Part shown: positions 1-12,011 of the stretch, piece after piece
Numbering within the stretch: position 1 is the stretch's first letter
Layout: every line of letters starts with the position of its first letter
Source: Mesodorylaimus sp. YZB2_4
Taxonomy: Eukaryota; Nematoda; Enoplea; Dorylaimida; Dorylaimidae
DNA length: 64,000 nucleotides
Assembly: GCA_030248295.1 (NCBI GenBank)
Contig: JASANH010001153.1
Span: forward strand, 181,983-245,982
Direction of reading: 5' to 3'
The notes under the pieces: generated by a model
The model's input: the letters and a program-made list of their open reading frames with translations, nothing else
Told to the model about the DNA's origin: nothing
Databases searched by the model: none
Made by a program: the position numbers and the translations under genes

Positions 1-134
1 TGCACTGAACCCATTTTTCGTGAGAAGAATTGTCGACAACGTGACAACTAAGGTGCAGGTTTTATGGGCGATCTGGACAGGTTGCTTCTGCGTAGATCTT
101 GGATCAGGCGCTATCCATTATCCTTACTGTGTTA

Positions 135-2787
135 ATGGATGACATCACATTACGAAAAATGTCCCAAGACTCAGTCATTTCAAAGACCAAGTCGCCGGTT
201 GAGAACGGTGACCATATCGACTCAACCAATGGAGATTTACTGAAAAATCGAGTTCTAACTTTGGAAACGAAATTTGCAAAGGCGGAAAATATTTTACATC
301 AATATGAAGAATCGATGTCAAAGGCACCCAGAGGTAAGCTTTGCTGTTGGTTCTTTGTTTTAGAAAACCTGATTTTGAATTTTTTTAGCGATTGATAAAT
401 TAAACAAAACGGTATCAGCTGTTGCTGGAATGAGGGAAGCAGTTGGGAGCAAGAACAGAATCAAAAAAGTCGTGTGGACTGCGTTATTTTTAGCTGGATT
501 AGCTGCTACTTTATATGTCATTTATGGAACCTTGTATGAATATTTTGAAGAGCCCACGGCGACTAAGGTAAGCAAATTCAAAATATCGGTTGGGATAGAG
601 ATACGTTTGCTATAATTTATGAGACTACGTAGTCTTATCTAAAGTTTTGTGGAACTCGACATCAACCACTGTAGTCCCAAAACGAAAAAAGACATTGTAG
701 ATGTGTAAGTAGATTACAAAATATGATTAATCCAGGCAATGAAAAAAAAGGATCAGATGCTTGTTTTACTACTTATGTATCCTAAACAGGCTTCTTTCTC
801 TCGCCACCCAGTTTAGGAAAGTGTCAAGACTCGCCACTAGACCTAGGCCTATCTAGGCAGCGCAACGAAAAATGTTTGAGTTAGTGCAATGGTAGCCTTG
901 ACATACCATCGTATTCGACACCCCGCTGTGGGTGCGCTGTCTTGTGGCGTGAGATCACGATCTCCAGGGCAGCACGTTCATCCTCACCTGCTAGAACAGC
1001 CGCGTAGGGTTTATGCGACCTTGAAGCTAAAATTGTCGAAGCAGCAGCTGTAACAAGACGCCTCCGTCGGGTGTGTCCTTTGACTTCGCAATTTAACCCT
1101 CGGACTCCCGTGCAAAAATCGCAAAAAACTCAAAAATTCATTAATACGCGTAAAATTTAGAGGATAGTCACGAGATGCATTTTGGGATAGTTTAATATGC
1201 CCTCGCTTGCGTGGTCAGCAGTCAGGGCTTCTATGTAGGATGCGTGTTCAGAAACTATTCCTGTTAGATTGACAGATGTTCAGATTGCATAGCGCTATGT
1301 AATCTGAACATCTATCAATCAAGGCTCCTTAGCAATCTGGAACAATCTATCCTCAACGCACCTCGCAATCTGGAAGTATAACTCTCCTGTTTGATCCAAC
1401 TTTTTGTCCTGGACTTTGGTTTCTGATCATTCCTCCATTATCTTCACATCTATAGACCTCAACCATGGCTCGCACTCTGTTTTGGATGTCTAACGTTTTC
1501 CACTGTCTTTACCTAAAGCAAGCTCTAGACCCTAAGCAAGTTGTAATACTGAAGGCTGTTGCACAAGCAGGTTTTTCTTAGACAAGCATGAATATTCTTT
1601 TTGCCAATTCACTTTCTTTGCAGATCAATTTAAACGTCTCTGTCGAATACGACCTTCCGACCATAGCCATTTGTCCCTCGCAATGGATGGACGTTGAAAA
1701 GGCGCTGAACTTAGGACTAACATTAAACGGATTAAAATATTCTCTTGGCTATCTCGACGGCTCCTATCAAAATTTTCTGCATAGCAATCTCCAAACAGCA
1801 AAAAAAGAGTTTCTGTCATTTTATAACTCACGCAAGTTCTCATCTTTACTCGACTATTACAAAACAATATCGCACGACTTGCCCACCGTCTATTCCAGCA
1901 ACGAGTTTGACCATAAGCCCTCAGTGATCAAGCTAGACGATCCAAACGCCTGGGTTGAAAAGATATTCATTAATTATGAAATGTGCTTTGCTTACAGAAC
2001 CAATTCTTCCTTGAGGAGCATGTATACGAGGATGAGTGCAAGTATCAAGTGCGCAGATATGACTATGAACGTGGCGCAAGCACAATCTGGGTTGTGGATT
2101 CAAGTGGTTACCGACTCGGACCTCCTGAATACTATTTATCCTCCAATTTATATTCCATCTTCCACTAAAAGCAAAATTTTGATCGACTCCAAGCGTTTTA
2201 TTGCACTAAATAGAAAAGAACGACCATGCGCAGAAAGCGACGCTGTTAAAGGCAGCTACTCGTCATTTTCGTGCGCAGTGGCTTGTCAAAATGAACATTA
2301 TAAATCTCTAATTAATTGTCAGCTATTTCGATATTCAACAGTGAGTAATGCCAGCAGACCCGAGGCATATTGCCATTATGCAGAGAAATTACCAATTCGA
2401 AACCTAGATCTCGACGAATTCAGATCAACCAGCGAGAACGCAAACATTACCAAACTATGTCTTGAACGATGCCCAGAGCGGTGCGACCGTACTGTATATC
2501 AGCCATTCGTGCAGTGGCAGTTGCCACTGGAATCAAAAAGTAAAACAACTACCACGGCTGAACTGTATTCTGAAAATGCAGCTAATCACAAAGGAGGCGC
2601 AATAATTCTTGAACAGTTTTATACCTACAGTAAGATCGCACTGATCGCAAATATCGGCGGCACGATGGGGATATTTATTGGAGCAACTCTGATGACACTG
2701 GCACAAGTGTTCTGGTTTTGTGGAAGCTGCTTTTTTGAAAGAATGAGGAGATTGAGGATTGTTTCACCGAAAAAAGGAGAAGTCTGA
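135..2787 (+). CDS. DEG/ENaC-family sodium channel subunit, paralogue 1 (three exons)
   Basis: Predicted amiloride-sensitive-type cation channel subunit of the plasma membrane. Exons are 135-333, 389-567 and 1624-2787 (513 residues); introns of 55 and 1056 bp have GT-AG ends and join in frame. Exon 1 encodes a charged, coiled-coil-like cytoplasmic N-terminus. Exon 2 holds TM1 (about residues 94-112) and ends in the P-T-A-T-K step into the ectodomain. Exon 3 starts with the Y-D-L-P-T-I-A-I-C-P segment typical of the family, then a Cys-rich ectodomain with C-P-E-R-C, then TM2 with pore motif G-A-T (479-481) where G-x-S is usual. The His-Gly gating motif before TM1 reads Ala-Gly here. The ATG at 135 was chosen because it aligns with the starts of the two paralogues downstream; an internal ATG at 159 is possible. 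The ectodomain is compact. Family assignment is firm; ligand and ion selectivity are unknown. Confidence 0.88.
1267..1320. repeat. 54-bp near-perfect palindrome in intron 2 of channel paralogue 1
   Basis: Two 27-nt halves match as inverted repeats at 25 of 27 positions with no loop. The centre is the perfect 12-mer CATAGCGCTATG. It could extrude as a cruciform or fold into an RNA hairpin. No flanking element was recognised. Confidence 0.8.
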
Positions 2788-4198
2788 TGTTATCCTGGTG
2801 TCGTCAGTTTCAAAAATTTGCTTCGATGATAAATGTTTTCGAGTATAAGTTTTACTCTGCAGGTGAACTTTTTTCCTCTGTACCGTATGGAAGCGTAATA
2901 ATTCAGAGTTGGATGTACGTGTAATGTGATAGCTGCCTTCCCGCACGACTCAGGTCCAGGCACCAATCGAAGCAAAACTGACTGAGTGATTTGGTCCGTT
3001 ACAACAACAAAGTTTTATGGAGACAAACGACAGCATAATACCTGAATTGGCAACTAAACTGGAGCTCATGCGCTGGACAACATGATGATCAAAACAGGGA
3101 ATGTAAAGCATTAAATAGAGCTGTACAGTTCCGTGGCACGGCTGTTGACTCCGACTGACGATGAGATTTCTAGAAAAAGGAACTCACAGGACAGCATGTA
3201 GGGTTTGGAATACACGGGTGACATCGCAAGATGGTAAAATGGAGAAAATCAACACTGCACATACAATCGTGGACTAGGAACTAGTAAAGGAACACGTTAT
3301 GGCACTAGCATTTTAGGTGCACTGCAAACAGTCTTATGCAAATGACTTCCATCAACTAACGCCCTCCTTACAGTAACGCGTGTTTGAAATTACTGTATGA
3401 CAATTTCTCAGCCAATAATTCCTGCGCATTTCACACTGGCTGTCTATTCTCACTTTGCGCACATTCTCAATCTGATGTTGAGATATCGATATTTAAATAT
3501 TTTAATATCTATACCCATATTCTTCAGGATATCTAAGTCTAATTGTCGTTTTGCAGCTGAGTTACGAATGGATAAAAAGATATGGAATTGTAAGCGTTTA
3601 CGAGATCTAAAACTGGCCCTTTACTGCATAAGAATCTGATACTGGTAATATAAATAAAAAGGTGATAACGGGCCATCGGTAAACGATGTCCTCTGGAAGA
3701 AAATTGGGCGCAGGTGGATGTTAGGGTGGTGCTTGTACAGGTTGACGCCCAATGGATCCCTTTTTGAAGTGTTTGCAAGAGATGCACTGCAAACTATCTT
3801 TTGCAAATCACCAAATGATAAAAGATTACAGGCACGCATGCACATGTGCATACTCGTACATCTAGGGGAAAAGGCACACTCGAATGACTGATCGACCTTC
3901 TTACCTAAGCTCCTAGAGAGCAGTGACGTAAGAAATTGCTAACTTACGAAACAAAGATGAACCCTTTTTCCAACCTTCCTTGGGATCTGTGGCACCATAT
4001 GGTTGTAACCAAGTCTACACTACTGCGCAAAATTAAGTTCCACCCTGTGCGCATCCTGATGTATTCAATTTCTTGTGCCTGCATCATTTCACAAAATGGT
4101 TACACTAACATGAAACTCACATCAGTAAAAAGAAAATTCAATGCCGAACAAGACAAAAAAAAATTTCTTGGACTTGACAAAAAATCACGTAATATCGA
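2788..4198. other. Intergenic spacer, no gene seen
   Basis: AT-rich DNA between channel paralogue 1 and the Tc1-like element. Short open frames here lack recognisable domains or splice context. No canonical AATAAA was seen close to the channel stop codon. The right part (about 4000-4198) may include the 3' flank of the Tc1-like element, but no terminal inverted repeat could be paired. Confidence 0.5.
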
Positions 4199-5447
4199 TC
4201 AATATTTTGTCGGCCCTCCTTTATTATCCTTGACTTCTCTCAAACGCCGTGGAACATTATCGACCAAATTCCGACAAAATTCGACTGGAATCGATTCCCA
4301 AATACTTCTGATCGCATTCCAAAGCTCATCCGCATTCTTGTAAGTATTTTTACGTAATTTTCGATCAACATAGTCCCATAAATTCTCGATCGGATTGATA
4401 TCAGGAGATTGAGGTGGCCAATTATCGATCCAATCGATATTTCGATCCGCGAACCACTTCTTGACCGACTTTGCCGTGTGGCATGGCGCGTTATCTTGCT
4501 GGAAAATGCCACCAGGATGATTGTTCAACGTCGGGACCAAATTTTTCTCCAAAATATCGATGTAATCGACAGCTCGCACATTTCCACTAATTCGATGCAA
4601 TGGACCAACACCAGCCGCAGAAAAAGATCCCCAAACCATCAGACCACCCCCGCCATGTTTGACCGTGGTTTGGAGGCAATCTGGTCGAAACCGTTCCCCA
4701 GGTCTTCTGATACAATTTTCTGGGCGATCAGAAACAAATTCAAAACGAGATTCATCGGACCACCAAACACTGTTCCAGTAGTCCATTTGCCGATCAACAT
4801 TCGCCTTACACTAATTCAATCGATTTTGCCGATTCTTCTCGCTAATAAGTGGTTTCTTGGCGCATCGATACACCTGGTATCCAATTTCCTTCAGTCGGCG
4901 GCGCACAGTGTCTCTACCGATCGAAATTCCGGATAAATCACTGAAATCTTTCGCGATCGATCCCAGCGAGCTTTTCCGTTTGGTCTTCGCAATCCGTGTT
5001 AGCTGGCGATCGTCGCGATCGGTGGTTTTTCGAGGTCGTCCTTGGCCAGATAATCGCTTGACGGATCCAGTTCGCTCATATTTAGCCAAAAATTTCCGAA
5101 TAGCTCGATCGGATGGTATGAAATCGCCGTTCGATTTGGTTTTTTCCAATTCTTCGACAATTTTTTTCGACTTGTATCCGCTTTTGTGCAGCTGAATAAT
5201 CTTTCCAGCAACTAATTCCGATATATTTTGACGTTTCTGAACATCTGTAATAGAAAACACACAGTTAAAAATCATACGGACAACACAGATCACTTGAAAT
5301 CAATAAAATCGATCATGATCATCCAAGAATCGATCATAATCGATTTTAAGGTCCATAGAGCTGATCAGTCACAAAAATTATCAGGGAACAGCTCAACAAA
5401 GTCGTAGATACTCATTGAAACAAAGAAAACCACTCACTTTTAGCCAT
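4199..5447 (-). mobile_element. Tc1-like DNA transposon, transposase with one in-frame stop and a micro-exon start
   Basis: Cut-and-paste transposase read on the minus strand. A 10-nt first exon (5447-5438, Met-Ala-Lys) can be joined across a 193-bp GT-AG intron (5437-5245) to the main frame. That frame has an N-terminal helix-turn-helix DNA-binding part and a catalytic part with W-S-D-E-S, Q-Q-D-N-A-P and N-P-I-E-N-L-W. There are 35 residues between the second Asp and the Glu, so the triad is DD35E rather than the DD34E of Tc1. A single TAG at 4813-4811 interrupts the frame, and the sequence on both sides stays in the same frame and matches the family, so this copy is probably dead by one nonsense change. 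An imperfect 16-bp inverted repeat (5305-5320 with 5332-5347) lies in the intron. Terminal inverted repeats could not be identified with confidence. Confidence 0.85.
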
Positions 5448-8400
5448 TTCGATTTATTCGAATAGTAAATCGTCGAAGTTGAGGAAGTATCAAAAACCCG
5501 AAGAGGCCAGCTTTTGGGCAGCTGTCATTTGAATTATTCTCAAAAATGTTTAAACGACCCTAACTTTGCAAACTGTAGGAGGCGTAGGAGGGTGGTTATC
5601 GACCGTGGTCGGCTAAACAAAAACTCCAACTGGAGTAAGCAAGTCTTGCGACTATACCTACGGCTGAAACGTCAATCCAAGGGGTTGACGTCTCCTAGCC
5701 AGGGGAGAGTATCGACTACCCTCCTATCGCCATGGCCCAGCAGGCAGGAGGGTTACATGGTCAAATAGATTTCGTTTACAGTTAGCCAGCTCTAGGGTTT
5801 AGTCTACCAGACACACTGACCTCACAGCTCTAAAAATTATTTTATTTTGCTTTATCGATATATAAAGGTTACGAAATCCTTGTCTCACCATATGGTAAAC
5901 CAGGGTTGACTAGAATATGGTTCAAGCCACAGAAAGAACCCCACGCGGTCCACGGACACGTTTCCATATAATTCAAGAAATGGGATTTTCATTTTAGACT
6001 CGCCAAATAATTCGAGAATCTGCTTCTCATCTGCTTACGGAAGCGATCGATGATGACAATGACGGTGATTTAAGCGATCAAAATCAGTGATCAAGATCAA
6101 TGAAGAAATTGCTGATCAAGATGATGCAGGTTTAACGAGAGCGAGCTTTGAGAAAGCCACGAAATGATTTTTTAATGTGAATGATGTGCTGACGAATGCT
6201 TCTTGCCTTTATAGCTGTGGTATAATAAAATCCCACACTAGTATGTAGAGACTCTAACAAGCTAGAGTGATATGATATATGTAGGCCCCGTGATCGCCTG
6301 GCTAATAAATACAAAGACTTTGAAAATCCGTGATAAATCTCTGTGTACTTTTTATGGGTGCCCCACACTTTTGCGAATTACCACTGCTGCGGCCCACCAA
6401 TCGGCTGATTTTTTATTTCTGATCCAGGAGCTCAGAATTTTTTCAACAGGAACTTTTGTTCCTTTGCCTTGGTGACCCTATCACACATTTTATGCAAATC
6501 AGTGATGGTCACAGGGGTCGAACACAGGGGATGCAGGGAACCGTGAATTTTTACTTCCCCCCCCCCCCCACTTATATCCTTTGTGGTAAAACACTTACTG
6601 TGTGCGACACAAAATCATAAGATTTATTTTGAGCACCAACTGATTTTTCTCTCATAATTTGGCCGTTCGCGTCACTTTTATTGCTCGCTCTAACAAAACT
6701 GAATATCATATCACTGGAAACATGCGAGTTACAAAAGGCCTCAGGCCTTACTGTACTTCTGTACAGTAATGTAAGCCAGGCCTGTTTGAAATTTTATAAG
6801 CCGTTTGGTACGTGTACGTGTACGGTTTTTTAATTATGACATTTCCAAAGACCATTGTAGGGGTAACCTTCTTCCGGGTTCCGCTTTTTATCTCTCTTTG
6901 TCTGGCTGCTCCGATAACTTATCAGCCCCAACACAATTACTTTTGGCGATAAGCCAGACCTGTTTGAAATGCTGATAATACCCTCATTTATGTACACAGT
7001 ACATATGTCATCTGGATATGATCTTCTTCAAACCCTACAGCCTGTGGGTGCAACAAGTGAGACAATACAGTAATCTGCGGGGGTCCGTCTTTTTGTCCAG
7101 TCAACATAAAGCGAAGTTGAGAGACCTGATAAGACTTGTTAGTCCTACCATGACAATTGAGTGGATCACAGCCCTAAACAGATTCTTGTAGTGCAGTATT
7201 TTTCAGGTCTGGCCTGGGCGCAATCATCACATTGCCCGATAACAGGTGAAAGAAATGAGTGTCCACTAAAAATCTGCTCAGACTGATCGTGAGAATTTTA
7301 TGTGAGTAATACAATATGATTAGCATAGAGTTTGTACACACGAATCCTCGAGGTATTGTGCTCGTATCTTCATTTGGGTAGGCAGAAGGTAGGCAACTAT
7401 TAATGAAATCAGGCACTGCGCGTTTATGCTCTGACAGACAGGAGCTCTGTTGGGTGTGCTCGAATCGCACGTTTTTCTGTGAGCTTCGTGTCCGCGATTA
7501 CTGTATGTTGAACTCTAAGCGGTCACGCTGGACCACTTGAGGAAACCCAACTTTTGGAACTAACCTGAGCGCAGATATTCGATGGACATCAGTTTGTCTT
7601 CGGCACATTTCACGACTGCTACTCTGCCCACGTCGTAGTCTCAAAATTAGAGTAACTTCTCATCGAGTCACCTCAGCGGAGGTGAAATATGTTACGTTCC
7701 CTCTAGCTTTTTCAACCGGTATTTTGATGATGGATTTGGTTTCGCCCCTGAGCCGAGTCATAAACTGAAGATTTGGTATTACTCGTAGTATCATCGTGAC
7801 GCGTCCCCTTCTCGTTTCAAAAATGCGGCAAAGAAAAAAAAGGCGTCACTTGTTGATTTTTCTTTACTACTCGTTATGTTGATATTGTTTGGGTATCCAA
7901 ATTTGGCCATGAGTCATCGCACAAATCAACGGAAAAAAACGTGAGCTAAGTGGAAAAGAAGGAATTTTGCAAAGTTTGTTTACTCACACAAACGTATGTC
8001 GAGACCATATTTGCCTAACACCTTTCTAGTTTCAGACATCAAAACCAAACATGCCTTTTCCACTACTTGAAAAAGCTGAAACATGCGATGTAACGTTATA
8101 ATGAAAAAAAAATAATTTTTTGTATCCTTTCGAATCAGCCTTTCTTTGTTTGATATGCCTTCAAAGATACCAATATATCGTCACAACATTGAAGTTACGG
8201 CTGCTTCTCATCATTCGCTTTATTATTACACCATGCACTACATTATAAGGTTTTCACAGAAAGCACAAAAAACACGCAACAAAACGCTTGCTAAAGACAC
8301 ATGAGGGTATTTCTACAAGTAAATTAGGCTCCTTATCTAAAACCTGTTTTCTGCAGATGAGCTGTGTGTTTCAGTTGCACTCATGAATATTTGTAACTAG

Positions 8401-9907
8401 TTTACTTGGGCTGGGTACCAAGGCTGTGTAGTAGGTTCGAATCCGCCGAGAATGGTCGCGAGTAAGGTGTAGGGTGGGTTAGCGATCCACCTTTTTTTTA
8501 TTTAACCTCCTTCGCTTTCATCGTCAGCCAGACAGTTTCTAGGAAGAGGTTGCGAATTCACAAGATAACATCCCTGCAAGTTTTGTCATGTCATGTCATA
8601 CTTTATCCATAGCCAAGCACCATGAGGCGCACTCGAGGGGCTCAAGGGCTCGAGAGTTTTTCTTCCTAGATCAGAGCTATTACGAGTAGAGAATGCGCTG
8701 GTGCGTGTAGGTCCGAGGCTTTTACTCTTTGCTTTTATGGCAAGCCGAAGTAAACATCAACATCCCAGTCCCTGTTCCAAAAACATTTTTTGACTCATTC
8801 CCCCTTGAGAGGTGTCCGTTTTAGCAAACTGTGGAATGTGTTGGCAAGGGGATCTTGGAGAGCGGCCCAGATTCCTCATTCCACGAACTCCCAAGAAAGC
8901 CCACATGTGACTCTTGAAGATCCAGTGCTGAATGGAAGCCCTGGAGCTCCCATTTGTGTGTCTCCCTTTGAAGCCCAGTGCTTCCAGGGACAGCGACGCG
9001 CGCTTTAAGCCATGCCGATACTATCTTCCGTTTCTCTCATCTTCAGATGGTATCGGGTCAGTCATCCACGACCTTGCGTGCAAGGTCAATGTCCTCGCCT
9101 TGATTTTACTTTCCGCGGTCCAAGTAGAGTTTAGGAAGGCTTTTTCTATCAAGTGGTGCCAATGTCAGGTAACACGACTTTGATTAAAAAAATCTTACGG
9201 TAACGCTGATTTCAAAAACTTGAGGCAACTTGGCTTGGGGTCCATGGAAAGGATTCTTTTTCTTTCGCGAAATATTGCTCAAACTAAAAACACTTTTACA
9301 CTTTTACACTTTACACCTTTCCCTCTTCGTGTGCAATCTATCTCCCCCCCCCCCGCACCCCTAACCAGTTTCTCGGAACACTTACAAATAAATAGCTCGT
9401 GCAGCCAGTCTCATGTTTGCGTGGAATTTGGGTTGTAGGTGCCAGAATTTCATTTACTCGTATTATGTAGCGGTTACCGTAAAAAGTTTCAACCAGCACG
9501 TGAATATTGGCCCGATAGTAAATACAGGGGCACGCCTATCAGAGAGAATCCCACAGACTACCATATTTTCATTTTTGCGAATACTTCGGCGACACAAATT
9601 CTCTGTTCAAGGCTTTACATACATGTATGAAATGGTGTGCTAAACAGAAAATACTGGATTTGTCCAGCACACCGTAACGGCGGCTTCCTGCTGCGCGTTT
9701 GAAACGAGCCCGACAATTTTAATTTTCGTGAGCTCCAATACTCAGAGTGTTGAACTGGTTTTAGTTAGAACCTGAATTTCGACATTTGTGGGAGGTATTG
9801 AAGGTAACACGAGGAAAAGTAGGCGATAGGGGATAAACCGTGTAAGGCGACTGACAAAGTGTCCATATCCTTTTTAGAGCCGTCTTCGCAATTGATCGCT
9901 CTGAAAA
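5448..9907. other. Long intergenic spacer, no gene recognised
   Basis: About 4.4 kb without a supportable gene. It contains a C-run near 6550, another C-run near 9345, and two short partial repeats around AAGCCAG-CCTGTTTGAAAT (about 6774 and 6953). A B-box-like sequence (GGTTCGAATCC, about 8434) suggests a tRNA-derived fragment, but no full tRNA or SINE could be built. Short open frames here have no recognisable domain. Confidence 0.5.
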
Positions 9908-11980
9908 ATGGAAGAAATCCCGATGCAAAAGATCTCCCAGGAATCCAATTCCTCAAATAAGAAGTCGCCAGTTGAGAATGGAGGTCCAAAAAATGCATCA
10001 CCAGCCAAAGAAGAATCGCTGGAACAGCGGGTACAAACCTTGGAAACAAAATTTGCGAAGGCGCAAAAAGTTTTGGGTCAATACGACGAAGCAGCAGTAA
10101 AAGCTCAACGGACTGGTGAGTAGATGCTGGATTCTAAAAGAACAAAGGAACCTCAAAAGCGTTTTTAGCGATTGAAAAATTAACAAAAACAGTAACAGCT
10201 GTTGCTGGAATGAGTGAAGCCATCGCTAGTAAGAACCGTGTTAAAAAGATCGTGTGGAGCGGGTTATTTATATTGGGACTAAGTGCCACCTTATACGTCC
10301 TTTACGGGAATATCCAAGAATATATTGACGATCCTACGGCAACAAAGGTATGAGAGAGAGTTTAATTACAGCTAGCCCGCGTAAGGTATGCGTTCAAACG
10401 TGCCTGATGTAGAAATCACCTTGGAAGAGGATAACTTGTCTTCCGAATTTGATCTCAGGACTCAAAACCAACAAAATAAAGCAGGGGGGTGGAGATCTCC
10501 CCGTCATTCCCTTCAATCTCTTCTAACCCCGACCCTTGAATTGAGTTTTAAAACCGCAAATCCGTGTTGAGTCGTGAAAAATTATTGGAACTTCTTATGA
10601 AATGGGTGGGACTTCTCAAACTTGCGCTCCTGCCATTAAAGGTTGATCAAAGCACGAATTTTGCGAAGAAACACAGCGAATAAGAGGTGGCTGACAAAAC
10701 AAGAAAGTCAGGAGTCTGAAGATCTCTGCTGAGGAACCTACAGTGGGTCATTGGAAGTGGCAGATACTTCAACGATTTTACTTTCGCACATTTTTTTCTG
10801 ATCAGTCATTTTGTTATAGATCAGTCTAAACATCTCTATCAACTACGACATACCGACAGTCGCCATCTGCCCCTACCAGTGGATGGACACTGAAAAAGCA
10901 TTGTCAATGGGACTAACCATAGACGCATTCAAATATTCCCTGGGATATCTCGATTCGTCATACGCGAGTGTTCCAATTACTAATCTTACAAAGGCAAAAG
11001 AAGAATTTCTAGTATTTTATGACTCAAAAAATTTCTCGTCATTACTCGACTATTACAGAAGTATTTCTCACGACATGCCAACTGTGTACTCGAATGAGGA
11101 GTTTGAGGAAAATCCCTCGGCGATAAAGTTAGGAGACCCAAACGCGTGGGTCAGAAAAATATTCATGAATTACGAAATGTGTTATGCTTACAGAACCAAC
11201 ACATCAGCCAGGAGTCTGTATACTAGAATGAGTGCAAGCATAAAATATGCTGATAAGACCATGAACGTGGCACCGGCCCAATCTGGATTATGGATCCAAG
11301 TGGTCACCGACTGGGACTTTCTGAATACTATTTATCCCCCAATTTATATTCCACCTTTCACGAAGAGCAAAATTCTGATCGACTCGGAGCGATTTATTAC
11401 ACTGAACAAGCCAAGAAAGCCATGCGCTACGAATGACAGAATAAACAACACGTATGCCTCATTTTCATGCGCTGTGACCTGCCAGAATGAACAATATAAA
11501 GATCACGTTAAATGCAAACTATTCCGATTTAGCAGAGTCAGCAGAGCCGTTGGACCTGACTCCTATTGCCACTACGCCGAAAAATTACCAGATCGTGACA
11601 TTGATCTTGGTGAATTTAAAGCAACTGATGAAAATGCGAATATCACTCAGCTCTGTCTCGATCGATGCCCTGAGCGGTGTGATCGAATCATATACCAGCC
11701 ATCTGTACAATGGCAATTACCACTCGACTCCACCACTGAAAAGATGACACTCGTCGAACTCTACTTTGAGCATTCTGCAAATTACAAAGGGGGCACGATA
11801 ATTCTGGAACAAATCGATACATATAGTGCGATGACATTGATCGGAAATATCGGAGGAACATTAAGTATGTTTATTGGAGCCACTTTGATCACCCTCGCGC
11901 AAGTTTTGTGGTTTTGTGGTGGTTGCATTTTTGATAGAATGTGCAAGTCGCCAAAATCTTGCGGGAAAGAAACAGGTTAG
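9908..11980 (+). CDS. DEG/ENaC-family sodium channel subunit, paralogue 2 (three exons)
   Basis: Second member of the tandem channel array. Exons are 9908-10115, 10169-10347 and 10820-11980 (515 residues); introns of 53 and 472 bp fall at the same positions and phases (1, then 0) as in the other two copies. The N-terminus has an S-P-V-E-N-G motif and a coiled-coil-like stretch. TM1 lies at about 97-115. The ectodomain opens with Y-D-I-P-T-V-A-I-C-P-Y-Q-W and carries the conserved Cys set including C-P-E-R-C. TM2 contains G-G-T-L-S-M-F-I-G-A-T. As in the other copies, the pre-TM1 His-Gly motif is replaced by Ala-Gly and the pore has G-A-T. It is closest to paralogue 3 by eye. An AATAAA lies 26 nt after the stop. 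Probably a homo- or heteromeric trimer subunit, as known for the family. Confidence 0.88.
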
Positions 11981-12005
11981 TTTTTGTAATTGTAAGGTGC
12001 TAGAA

Positions 12006-12011
12006 AATAAA
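12006..12011 (+). promoter_or_regulatory. Putative polyadenylation signal AATAAA of channel paralogue 2
   Basis: Exact AATAAA hexamer 26 nt downstream of the stop codon at 11980. Position and sequence fit a 3' end signal; cleavage was not observed. Confidence 0.5.

Noticed and set aside
880-1000. A-box-like GCAATGGTAGCC followed by TATTCGACACC in intron 2 of channel 1
   Set aside because: The B-box is weak and no tRNA fold or second copy supports it.
8405-8490. tRNA-like sequence with a good B-box
   Set aside because: No acceptable A-box spacing, anticodon arm or acceptor stem could be folded; kept only as a possible SINE scrap.
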